A stretch of 64,000 nt of DNA. Origin: Micromonospora sp. AMSO31t. Its GTDB lineage: Bacteria; Actinomycetota; Actinomycetes; Mycobacteriales; Micromonosporaceae. A program made the position numbers and the translations under genes. The notes beneath the pieces were generated by a model that was given only the letters and a program-made list of their open reading frames with translations, was not told the DNA's origin and did not search any database. Positions 23,330 through 31,876 of this stretch are shown piece after piece; position 1 is the stretch's first letter; every line of letters starts with the position of its first letter. The DNA lies in NCBI RefSeq assembly GCF_008868175.1, contig NZ_WBKT01000011.1:1-64000 (forward strand). Reading direction: 5' to 3'.

Positions 23330-26300
23330 ATGTTCAGCCGCTCCACGCCCACGTCGGAATCGCCGTCGCTGATCCTCGACCGCGCCACGTCCTTGGTCGA
23401 GTACCTGATGGCCGTTCGCGCCCAGATGGAGAAACCGGCCCGGACGGTGTCGCAGGCCGACGCCTTCTGGCAGCACGAACTACCCGCTCACGCAGACTGC
23501 CAGGTGGGCGTCTCGCCCGACGGCAGCGCCTGGCTGCGGGTCGGTCTCCCGACCGCGCCGAAGCAGCTCCGGGCACCCGCGGAATTCAGCCCGTATGTTG
23601 CCGGGCCGCTGTCGTACGAGACCGAACCGCGGCTGGCTGGCGACGAGGAGACGGTCGAGCGCCTGCGTGAGCGGTTCGAGCAATGGCGGGAGCGAGACTG
23701 GCGTCCGTGGGCCGAGCAGGCTCGGCGTACGGAGGCAGTACGTCGGCTGCACCGGAGCCTGTTCGACCTCAAGCACCGCGTCGACATGAACGCGGCCACC
23801 CACGAGCTGGTGTGGGGGCATGGCGTCCTGCGCACGGACGTGGGCGCAAACCGCGTGCAGTACCCGCTGATCGTGACCCCGGTGGCCATCGAGTTCGACG
23901 CCGACCGATCGATGATCACGGTGGTGCCGCAGGGTGCCGGCCGCCTCCAGACCGATCCGCTGACCGGTCTCGACGAGCGGTACCTCAGCCAGCTGCTCGC
24001 GCTGGCCGGTCCCGGCGGTCAGCTCGACCTTGACGTCTGGGAAGACTTCTCCCGCCAGGAGTTCCTCGGACGGGCGCTGCGTCGGCTCGGGCTCGACCCG
24101 ACCCTTCGCGCCGCCGACGCTCCCGCCCCCGCCGGCTCGTACGTCCACGACACCGGAGTGCTCTTCGTCCGGCCTCGGCAGCGGATGCTGCGCCGGTTCC
24201 TCGAGGAACTGCGCGCTCGCCTGCTCAGTGGTGACACCGCGAGTATCGGTGCGCTCGCCGCCATTCTCGCGCACGAGCCGAGCCGCCTGGAGATGCCGCA
24301 CGACCAGCCGGACCGGTGGACGCCGCTGGGAGAGCGGCTGCTCATGCCACTGCCCACCAACGAGGCGCAGGAGTCCATCGCCCGCCGCCTCGCCCAGCAC
24401 CGCAACGTGGCCGTCCAGGGCCCGCCCGGCACCGGTAAGACCCACACCATCCGCAACCTGATCTGCCACCTGATGGCCCACGGTAAGCGGGTGCTCGTGG
24501 TCGCCCAGAAGGAGGACCCGTTGCGTGTCCTGCGCGACGGGCTGCCTCAGGAAATCCAGTCGCTCTGCCTGGCGGTACTCGGCCGCTCCACCGACCAGCT
24601 CGTCCAGCTTCAGCTCGCCGCACGGGAACTCTCCGACCGAGGCGCAACCCTGGACCGGCGCAGCGAGCAGCAGCGGGTGGACCGGCTGCGCCGGCAGCTC
24701 GAGGATGCCGAACGGGACCTCGGCCAAGCGCTCGGCGCGCTGCGCACCCTCGCCGAGAACGAATCGGCACACTACGAGATCGACGGCATCCGGCTGTCGC
24801 CGAGCGACGTCGGCAGCTGGCTACGTGACCGCGCCGCCCGGTACGGCGACATTCCCGACGAGATCCCACCGCACCTCGACGCCCCGCTCTCCGTCGAGGA
24901 GTTCACCGACCTGCTCGACATCGCCCGCCGTACCGTCCGCCAGGACCGCACGCAGTCGCTGCGGCACCTGCCGACGGCAGCCGCGCTGCCGACCGCCTCG
25001 GCGCTCCTCGCCGCGCGGCGGGAACTCGCAGCCACCCGCGCCGAGCTCGACCGGCTCATCGTGGACGGGGTGATGCTCGCGGAGGTACGGGCGTTCGGCC
25101 GGCCCGCGCTCGATGAACTGGTCCGACACCTGCGCGAGGCGCTCGCCCTCCTGACCGCCCGCGAGGGCGCCTGGACGGACATGCTCGCCAGGCTGCTGCA
25201 GGCAGACCCCAACTGGCGGGCCATGTGGGAGGACCACGTCGCGGCCTGCCAGCGCGCGCTCGCCGAGCTCGCTGCCGCGACCCGGGTCGTTGCCGGGCAC
25301 CGGGTGATCGTCCCCGATGCGCACCTCGCCGAACCGCGCCGGCTGCTGGCTCAGCTCGGCGAACTGCGTCAGCGCTTCGCCGCCGGCAAGGGCGTCAGCA
25401 AACTTTTCCAAGGGGCTCTCGCCAAGCTCGCGGCCGACTGCCGCATCGACGGTGAGATCCTGCGCGCCACCGATGATGTCGACGTCGTCCTCGCGTACGT
25501 CAACCGCCTGCGGCTCCGGCAGGAACTGGCCACCCGGTGGACCGAGTGGCGCACCCGGCTCAACCTGCCGCAGGAAACCGGCGAGCCCGAACTCTGGGCC
25601 GGCCGGCTGCTCACCGACGCGGCGACCGCCCTGGACTGGGACCGCCGGCGCTGGCCCACCCTGCACGCGACGATCCTCCGCCTGGTGCCCCGGGTCGAGC
25701 CGGCGGTCGACGTACGCCGGCTGACCGCGCTCACCGACACGGTCGCCCGGTGCGCCGCTGTCTTCGAGTACGACCGGCTCGTCACCGACGAGCAGAACCT
25801 CGGTGCGCTGCTGCAGCACGGCATGTCGAACACCGAGGCGAGCGAGCTGTGGCGGCTGCTGGACCAGACCCGCCAGCGGGCGGATGTCGAAGGCTGGGAC
25901 GGCCTCCTGGACGAGGTGCGGCGCCTGGCCGGTCTGCGCCCGGACGCGCAGCGGTTCGTAGAGCTCGCCGAACGGCTCCGTCCGGCGGCCCCCGCGTGGA
26001 CCGCCGAGATCGACGGTGGCGAGGCGTCCGCCCTCGCCGGCACCGGCGGTGACTGCATGCACCGGTGGCATTGGCGCCGTGCCCAGACCTGGTTCGACGC
26101 CGTCGTGGGCAGCGTCGACCCGGTCGCGCTCGGGCGGCGGGTCGAGCAGACGCGGGACCGCATCCGGCGACTCACCCAGGAACTCGTCGTCGCCTCCTCC
26201 TGGCTCGAGGTCTCCCTGGCGCTCGACGACCGTCGGCGGGCCGCGCTCGCCGACTGGACCACCGCCCTCCGCAAGATCGGCAAGGGTACGGGAAAGAACG

Positions 26301-28993
26301 CCGCCCAGTGGCAGGCGCACGCCCAGCGGGCCATGAGCGCCGCCGTCGACGCCGTGCCGGTCTGGGTCATGTCCGTCGACCGGGCCATCGAGCAGTTCGC
26401 CGGCGGCGCGCACTTCGACGTCGTAATCGTCGACGAGGCGTCGCAGGCCGACATGTTCTCCCTGCCCGTCCTCAGCCTCGCCGAACGGGCCGTCGTCGTC
26501 GGCGATGACCAGCAGATCGGCCCGCAGCTGTCGTTCGTCGGCACGGTCACCGGCCTGATCAACTCGCACCTGGTCGACGTGCCCTCCGCGGAGCATTTCG
26601 ACCCCGAGAGCAGCCTCTACGACCACGCCGTCCGACGCTCCCCTGAGCGGATCCTGCTCACCGAGCACTTCCGCTCCGTGCCGGCGATCATCGGCTTCTC
26701 CAGCGAGACGTACTACGGCGGGGAGATCGAACCGCTGCGCACAGACCGGCCCGCCGGCATCGGCGACCCGGTCATCGCCGTGCACGTGCCGGAGGGCATC
26801 CGCCAGAACGTCGCCAGCTACGGCGACGTCAACGTCCCCGAGGCCGAAGCCCTCGTCGCGCGGGTCGCGACGATCGTCGCCGATCCGGCCTACGAGGGAC
26901 GCAGCATCGGGGTGGTGAGCCTGCTCAGCACCAGCGGCCAGGCCCTCTACCTGCTCACGCGGCTCCGTGAGGAGATCGGCGAGGAGGAGATGGAACGACG
27001 TCGGCTGCGCGTCGGTGACTCGTACACCTTCCAGGGCGACGAGCGGGACATCGTCCTCGTGTCGATGGTCGTGGAGCCGCACCACGGCCCGGTCTCCGCC
27101 TTCACCAAGCGTGACCACCACCGGCGGGTCAATGTCGCGGCCTCCCGGGCCAGGGACCAGATGTGGGTGTTTCACTCGGTGCAGCCAGCCGACCTGCGCC
27201 AGGACGACGCCCGCGGGCTGCTGCTCACCTACTGCCAGAACGTTGCCGCTGTCGACGAGGGGTACGACGACCTGGAGAAGCGCTGCGACAGCGACTTCGA
27301 ACGCGAGGTGCTCCGCCGCATCCTGCGCCGCGGGTACCGGCCGATGCCACAGTTCCGCATCGGTGGATACCGGATCGACTTCGTCCTCCCCGCACGAGAC
27401 GGGCGGCGGCTCGCCATCGAATGTGACGGTGACGCGTACCACGGGCCGGACCAGTGGGAGAGCGACATGCGCCGGCAGGCGGTGCTGGAGCGCGTCGGCA
27501 ACTGCGTCTTCGTACGGATCCGGGGGAGCGTGTTCAGCCGGGATCCGGAGGCGGCGCTGGAGCCGCTGTGGCAGCGCATCGACGAACTCGGCGTCGTTGT
27601 TCCCGAGCCGACTGGGGAGCCTTCCCGAGACCTGCCAGTTACTGCGGCACCTGCCGGCGGGAACGAGTCGGCCGAGGTCCGGACCGATCTGCGGGTGCCG
27701 GATCAGCGTTCGCGAATCGATGAGAGCGAGAGCCTCATTGGCGGGGCCGCTGGACGTGCGGCGAAACCGGCGAACAGTGGTGTTCCGACTGCGACCGAGG
27801 CGTCAGTCGAGCCCGCCGAGGACGCTTCCGCGACAAGTGGCGAGCAGGGCTTACCAGAAGCTGCCGAGGATGAGGACAAGGCATCTGTGCAGATCGGCGT
27901 CACCGAACCCACAGGCCATGGGACGCCAAGCCTCAGGCCTGAAGCCGTCGATGTTCCTGAAGCTCACTTGGCCGTCGCTGCACCCGTCGTTCCGACGGTG
28001 GTCGTGGCTCCCGTACAGACGATGCCTGATCCGGCCACGTCACCGGTCCGCAAGCGTCAGGACGAGAGCGGTCTGGATGAGTGGGTGCCTCCCGGCTACC
28101 GCAGCATCGCCTGGCTTCGTCCGTACGAGGCGATGGCTGCCCTCGAGAGCTACCGACACGGCCGTGACACTCCCATCCGTCATGGCGGCAAGGTTCTGGG
28201 CTGGGCCCGGCATCAGGGTGGCACCTCAACCGAAGCTCGTCCCCACCGAGCAGATGTCCGCATCGAGCGAGCCGACGCCGGGGGGGCGCGCTTCGTCTGC
28301 TGGGTACGCCAGAACGAGGCGGAGGCCGTCGTCCGCACGGCGAGCACAAGGAAGGACAGCCCTTGCGACACCGACGACGGTCGGAGGGAGGGGCTGGTTC
28401 AATACTTTGCCCCGACCAGCCCGGCTGCTATCCGGAACCGGAGCGTCACCCGTCTGCTGCGCTCTTCCTGGGAGGAAGCTGCACCACACAGCGAAAAGGC
28501 GCCCGTCGGCGAGGTGCAGGTTCCAGCCGGTGTGAATCCTGAGGGAGCAAACAATTCGGAGCCCCGGGCTGCCCTGCTGCAGAAGACGGGTGAGGATGAA
28601 CTCGCTACGTTCCCAGCGATGCCGGGCGAGAGCAATGGACGACAAGGCGGAACTTCCGGCCCGTCGGTGGCTCCCGGAATCGGCGCCGTTGACCGGGGGA
28701 GCCTTGAGGCAAACTTCCACCGGGAGATGGTCCGCATCTGTCAGCGGGCGAGGGACGAGGTCAGCTATCACCCGAGCCTGTTGCTGCGCCTGGTGACTGA
28801 GAAGGGCGGACTGGCCAGCGCGCGACAACTGCTGCACAACCCCGCGATCTCAGATGGCTTCACCGCACTGTGGGAACGGGGACGAGTGGATCTCACGGCA
28901 GAGGCGCTCGCACTGCGTCCGGAGTTCCACGCCCTGTTCACTGAGCAGGAACTAGAAGTCGCCCGGAGCCGTGTGAAAGCAGCATCGTCGTGA
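23330..28993 (+). CDS. Giant SF1 helicase fused to a Vsr-like (MTES_1575-type) nuclease and two C-terminal modules
   Basis: 1887 residues. Helicase motifs are Walker A GPPGTGKT (364-371), Walker B FDVVIVDEASQADMFS (about 1030), VGDDQQIGPQ, LTEHFRSVPAIIGFS, SYTFQGDERDIVLVS (about 1230) and RRVNVAASRARDQ. This is the DUF4011/UPF1-like SF1 arrangement with a 650-residue coiled insertion between motifs I and II. Residues about 1324-1425 are an endonuclease domain (GGYRIDFVLPARDGRRLAIE then CDGDAYHG). After an acidic linker, residues 1585-1717 form a domain shared with the neighbouring sigma-like protein. Residues 1790-1887 are a helical module found at the ends of other restriction-type proteins. 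Predicted role: ATP-driven DNA translocation and cleavage. Confidence 0.9.
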   Translation: MFSRSTPTSESPSLILDRATSLVEYLMAVRAQMEKPARTVSQADAFWQHELPAHADCQVGVSPDGSAWLRVGLPTAPKQLRAPAEFSPYVAGPLSYETEPRLAGDEETVERLRERFEQWRERDWRPWAEQARRTEAVRRLHRSLFDLKHRVDMNAATHELVWGHGVLRTDVGANRVQYPLIVTPVAIEFDADRSMITVVPQGAGRLQTDPLTGLDERYLSQLLALAGPGGQLDLDVWEDFSRQEFLGRALRRLGLDPTLRAADAPAPAGSYVHDTGVLFVRPRQRMLRRFLEELRARLLSGDTASIGALAAILAHEPSRLEMPHDQPDRWTPLGERLLMPLPTNEAQESIARRLAQHRNVAVQGPPGTGKTHTIRNLICHLMAHGKRVLVVAQKEDPLRVLRDGLPQEIQSLCLAVLGRSTDQLVQLQLAARELSDRGATLDRRSEQQRVDRLRRQLEDAERDLGQALGALRTLAENESAHYEIDGIRLSPSDVGSWLRDRAARYGDIPDEIPPHLDAPLSVEEFTDLLDIARRTVRQDRTQSLRHLPTAAALPTASALLAARRELAATRAELDRLIVDGVMLAEVRAFGRPALDELVRHLREALALLTAREGAWTDMLARLLQADPNWRAMWEDHVAACQRALAELAAATRVVAGHRVIVPDAHLAEPRRLLAQLGELRQRFAAGKGVSKLFQGALAKLAADCRIDGEILRATDDVDVVLAYVNRLRLRQELATRWTEWRTRLNLPQETGEPELWAGRLLTDAATALDWDRRRWPTLHATILRLVPRVEPAVDVRRLTALTDTVARCAAVFEYDRLVTDEQNLGALLQHGMSNTEASELWRLLDQTRQRADVEGWDGLLDEVRRLAGLRPDAQRFVELAERLRPAAPAWTAEIDGGEASALAGTGGDCMHRWHWRRAQTWFDAVVGSVDPVALGRRVEQTRDRIRRLTQELVVASSWLEVSLALDDRRRAALADWTTALRKIGKGTGKNAAQWQAHAQRAMSAAVDAVPVWVMSVDRAIEQFAGGAHFDVVIVDEASQADMFSLPVLSLAERAVVVGDDQQIGPQLSFVGTVTGLINSHLVDVPSAEHFDPESSLYDHAVRRSPERILLTEHFRSVPAIIGFSSETYYGGEIEPLRTDRPAGIGDPVIAVHVPEGIRQNVASYGDVNVPEAEALVARVATIVADPAYEGRSIGVVSLLSTSGQALYLLTRLREEIGEEEMERRRLRVGDSYTFQGDERDIVLVSMVVEPHHGPVSAFTKRDHHRRVNVAASRARDQMWVFHSVQPADLRQDDARGLLLTYCQNVAAVDEGYDDLEKRCDSDFEREVLRRILRRGYRPMPQFRIGGYRIDFVLPARDGRRLAIECDGDAYHGPDQWESDMRRQAVLERVGNCVFVRIRGSVFSRDPEAALEPLWQRIDELGVVVPEPTGEPSRDLPVTAAPAGGNESAEVRTDLRVPDQRSRIDESESLIGGAAGRAAKPANSGVPTATEASVEPAEDASATSGEQGLPEAAEDEDKASVQIGVTEPTGHGTPSLRPEAVDVPEAHLAVAAPVVPTVVVAPVQTMPDPATSPVRKRQDESGLDEWVPPGYRSIAWLRPYEAMAALESYRHGRDTPIRHGGKVLGWARHQGGTSTEARPHRADVRIERADAGGARFVCWVRQNEAEAVVRTASTRKDSPCDTDDGRREGLVQYFAPTSPAAIRNRSVTRLLRSSWEEAAPHSEKAPVGEVQVPAGVNPEGANNSEPRAALLQKTGEDELATFPAMPGESNGRQGGTSGPSVAPGIGAVDRGSLEANFHREMVRICQRARDEVSYHPSLLLRLVTEKGGLASARQLLHNPAISDGFTALWERGRVDLTAEALALRPEFHALFTEQELEVARSRVKAASS

Positions 28994-29016
28994 AGCGTTG
29001 AAGTGACGCTGAGATG

Positions 29017-29048
29017 GCTGCCGTCCCTGCCCATAACAGGACGGCAGC
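29017..29048. terminator. Bidirectional hairpin between convergent genes
   Basis: Perfect 10-bp stem GCTGCCGTCC / GGACGGCAGC with a 12-base loop, in the 61 bp between the helicase stop and the stop of the convergent sigma-like gene. It can serve both transcripts. Confidence 0.65.
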
Positions 29049-29054
29049 TCTCCC

Positions 29055-31838
29055 TCAGCCCGGCGGGCGGCCCCGGAGCAGCCTCGTCGAACTCAGAAAG
29101 CGCGTGGCCTCCTCGCTGCCTGGTTGGTAATACTCCACCAGTCCGGCCGCCTCGCCGTCTGGCCCGGTCACCGCAACGGAACGCCTTTCAGCCGAAGCCT
29201 GGGTGACGCTGAACGCCTCATGCTCTCTGATCCAGCAGGCGATCCGCTCACTCTGGCCACGGGTTCTCACCAGCTTGACGTTGGCGTTGAGATCGAGAGC
29301 CCTCGTCGAGGCCTCGTCCACGTAACGAGCCCAGCCGGTGATCTCATCACCGTCATGCACGGGTACATCGGCGTGCAACTGGTACGCCAGGACGGCAGCT
29401 TCCGCCTCGTGGGGACGAACCCAACCGACGCTGCGATACCCCGCAGGCACCGGCACCCAAGCGGCCGACGAATCCTCGTCCAGTCCTCCGTCGCCGCGAA
29501 CAGCGTCTTCCGTGTTCACAGAATTGACGTGCAGATCGTCGGCGTGCGGTGCGGCGTCACGTTCCAGGTCCACTGACGTCGGCAGGTCGGCTTCGACCAT
29601 GGAGAGCTTGAACGCCTCCGACCGGCTCTCGGCGGTGGTCTGCTGGCCAGTCCAGTTGTCCCGCTGGCGTGTCCACACCTGCTCGAGGAGCGCCGCGATG
29701 TCGTCGTCGCCGCGCTGCCGGTAGGCCGCCAGGATGCGTCGAGGCTTTGCGTCTTCAGGAAGGTCGACTGCAGTGGCCAGGGCGGCCTTGGCGGCCTCCA
29801 CATCGCGGGTGTCGGCGGCACCGACCAGTTCAAGAGCCTGGGTCAACGGATCCGTGCCGGGTGCAACCGGCTCACGGACTGTAAGGCTGAAGCGGCCGTA
29901 CGGCTTGAACTCGAGAAAGGCGTTCTGCCCTTCCCTAGCCTGCGACTGGTCCAGGAACCTCTTGATGGTGCCGCTGGCAGGCTGGAGCCCCGTCCAGCGG
30001 ATGCTCTGGGTGCCGAGATCCGAATCGAGCTCAACCACCTCGCCCTGCACACATCCGACGAGGCTCGCGACACCTGACGGCACAGGGAAGCCGGATCCAC
30101 GGAGGTGATCACGGGTGATGGCAATGCGGAGCTTCCACACATCGCCATGTCGGAACAGCCTACGGGTCGCGCTGGGGGCTTTCCGAGGCGCTGCTGGAGA
30201 TTCCCGGCGCCGTACGACGCGGCCGATGATCTCGTATTCGCCGTTGCCCGCGTAAGCCTGGACACTGCTCGGCGACACGTCGAACCGGTTCGTGATCGAC
30301 TCCACCAACCGGCTGAGTTCGATCTGCCCACCGGCTGCAGCGAGTTCGAGCCCGATCTGCTGGCGGATCGACGTGTACTCCTCAACCTCCCAGCTCGCCA
30401 GTCCCCACGTCGCCCTGTCGGTCCTGACGAACCGATCGTCGCTGCCGAGCACGTTGGTCAGGCTCCGGATGGTGGTGTCCCGGCCCATCTCCTGGTGCAA
30501 CTCGTCGGTCTGCAGCGGTTCACCCGTCGCTGCCAGCAGGCTCGCCGCGTGATCGTTGAGGGATCGCGTACGGGTCAGGATCTGGTCGTTGTAAACGACA
30601 TAGCCGCACCAGGTCAGCCATGCGAGCAGCTCCGCCTTCGGCATCGCGGTGGCGGAGGTGGCCGCAGCGAGATCGACAAGACCGTGTTCGGTCGCGAAGT
30701 CCTCGAGCAGGATCCGGGTCTGCTCCCGCGCGGCTCCCACATCGGGAGCTGCGGCCCACCCGTCACTGACCTCGAAGTAATCGTCCAAGCGGTCGAGCAC
30801 CAGCCACAGGGGCACCTCAACACCCGGAACATCACGGGCGAGATCGGGGTGCAGGGTGATTAACCGGTCAAGCGCAGCGATCGGTTGGATCTCGGCCCGA
30901 AGACTGGCCAGCAGGTTTCCGATGCTGGTGCCGAAGTGGAAGGTACGTGCCAGTAGTTCCTTGAGCCGGACTTCGATCTGGCGCACCCGTTCGCGGGAAA
31001 TGTCGAAATCAACCGCCAGTTCAGCCAACTTTCTCGGTGGTCTGCCGAGGAACCGGTCACGGAGAATCTGCAACTGCCGCTCATCGAGCTCGGACAGGAA
31101 GGCGGTGAACTCCAGGACCGGGTCAGGACTGGCGCCGTTGGACACCATGTCGGCTGCCGTCAGGGAGTTGAGCCGCAGCGCCACTTCCTGAATCTGCTCG
31201 GGTGCGCCGTCCTCGATGACGACCTTCAGCAGAGACTGACCGCTGCGTCGCCGAAGATGGTGCCATGCGGCAAGCTGAGCCAGATCCTCGAGTAGCTGAG
31301 CCTGTGCCGGTGGCAGGCTCACTGTTGATGAACTCGTGGATGGAGTGTCTTCTGCCCTGACGTCGATCTCGGGCAGATCGCCGGACCGGATGATGGCAGC
31401 GGACACCAGCGCTGCGACAACCTCCTCCACAGTGCCCTGGCCCGTGCCGCGGACGTCATAGAGATCCTTCACCGACAGTGGCTCAAGCTCGGCGACCGTC
31501 TGCACCTGAAGTCTCTGGAAGGCCGTCCGCGCCCTGGCTCCCGTGGTGAGAGTGGCAAGCGGCATCCGTCCGGGCACCGTCGGGAAGCTCTCTCCGAAGG
31601 TCGCGTCCAGATGCCGGGCCAGGAAGAACCGAGCCAGGTGACGGCAGAGCACTTCGTGTTCGGCCATCATTGTCGTCACAGCAGGTGATTCGGTGAGCCA
31701 CCAGTCGGGAGACGGGGTGAGATCGGTCAGCTCCCGCGCTGTGGCGGGCGTGTGATGGGCAAGCCAGGGCAGCACCCGGGTCCAGAGCGCGTCGTGATAC
31801 GCCTCGGGAGGGAGATCCCCGAACGGTGCGCTGGTCAC
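29055..31838 (-). CDS. Composite alphaCTD / sigma region 4 / HARE-HTH-like DNA-binding protein of the defence operon
   Basis: 927 residues from GTG 31838. Residues 93-147 (FQRLQVQTVAELEPLSVKDL, YDVRGTGQGTVEEVVAAL) resemble the RNA polymerase alpha C-terminal domain. Residues 250-297 are a sigma-70 region 4 helix-turn-helix (LAELAVDFDISRERVRQIEV). Residues 428-488 (HAASLLAATGEPLQTDELHQ, VRTDRATWGLASW) look like a HARE-type winged helix. Residues 794-925 repeat the C-terminal domain of the helicase gene. It lacks sigma region 2, so it should not initiate transcription by itself. More likely it recognises DNA, perhaps modified DNA, for the system. It is the last gene of the operon, 38 bp after aipr. 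Confidence 0.8.
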   Translation of the reverse strand: MTSAPFGDLPPEAYHDALWTRVLPWLAHHTPATARELTDLTPSPDWWLTESPAVTTMMAEHEVLCRHLARFFLARHLDATFGESFPTVPGRMPLATLTTGARARTAFQRLQVQTVAELEPLSVKDLYDVRGTGQGTVEEVVAALVSAAIIRSGDLPEIDVRAEDTPSTSSSTVSLPPAQAQLLEDLAQLAAWHHLRRRSGQSLLKVVIEDGAPEQIQEVALRLNSLTAADMVSNGASPDPVLEFTAFLSELDERQLQILRDRFLGRPPRKLAELAVDFDISRERVRQIEVRLKELLARTFHFGTSIGNLLASLRAEIQPIAALDRLITLHPDLARDVPGVEVPLWLVLDRLDDYFEVSDGWAAAPDVGAAREQTRILLEDFATEHGLVDLAAATSATAMPKAELLAWLTWCGYVVYNDQILTRTRSLNDHAASLLAATGEPLQTDELHQEMGRDTTIRSLTNVLGSDDRFVRTDRATWGLASWEVEEYTSIRQQIGLELAAAGGQIELSRLVESITNRFDVSPSSVQAYAGNGEYEIIGRVVRRRESPAAPRKAPSATRRLFRHGDVWKLRIAITRDHLRGSGFPVPSGVASLVGCVQGEVVELDSDLGTQSIRWTGLQPASGTIKRFLDQSQAREGQNAFLEFKPYGRFSLTVREPVAPGTDPLTQALELVGAADTRDVEAAKAALATAVDLPEDAKPRRILAAYRQRGDDDIAALLEQVWTRQRDNWTGQQTTAESRSEAFKLSMVEADLPTSVDLERDAAPHADDLHVNSVNTEDAVRGDGGLDEDSSAAWVPVPAGYRSVGWVRPHEAEAAVLAYQLHADVPVHDGDEITGWARYVDEASTRALDLNANVKLVRTRGQSERIACWIREHEAFSVTQASAERRSVAVTGPDGEAAGLVEYYQPGSEEATRFLSSTRLLRGRPPG

Positions 31839-31876
31839 GCAGTGGTCCTCTCATGCTCGTACGGTGAGCGACGATG

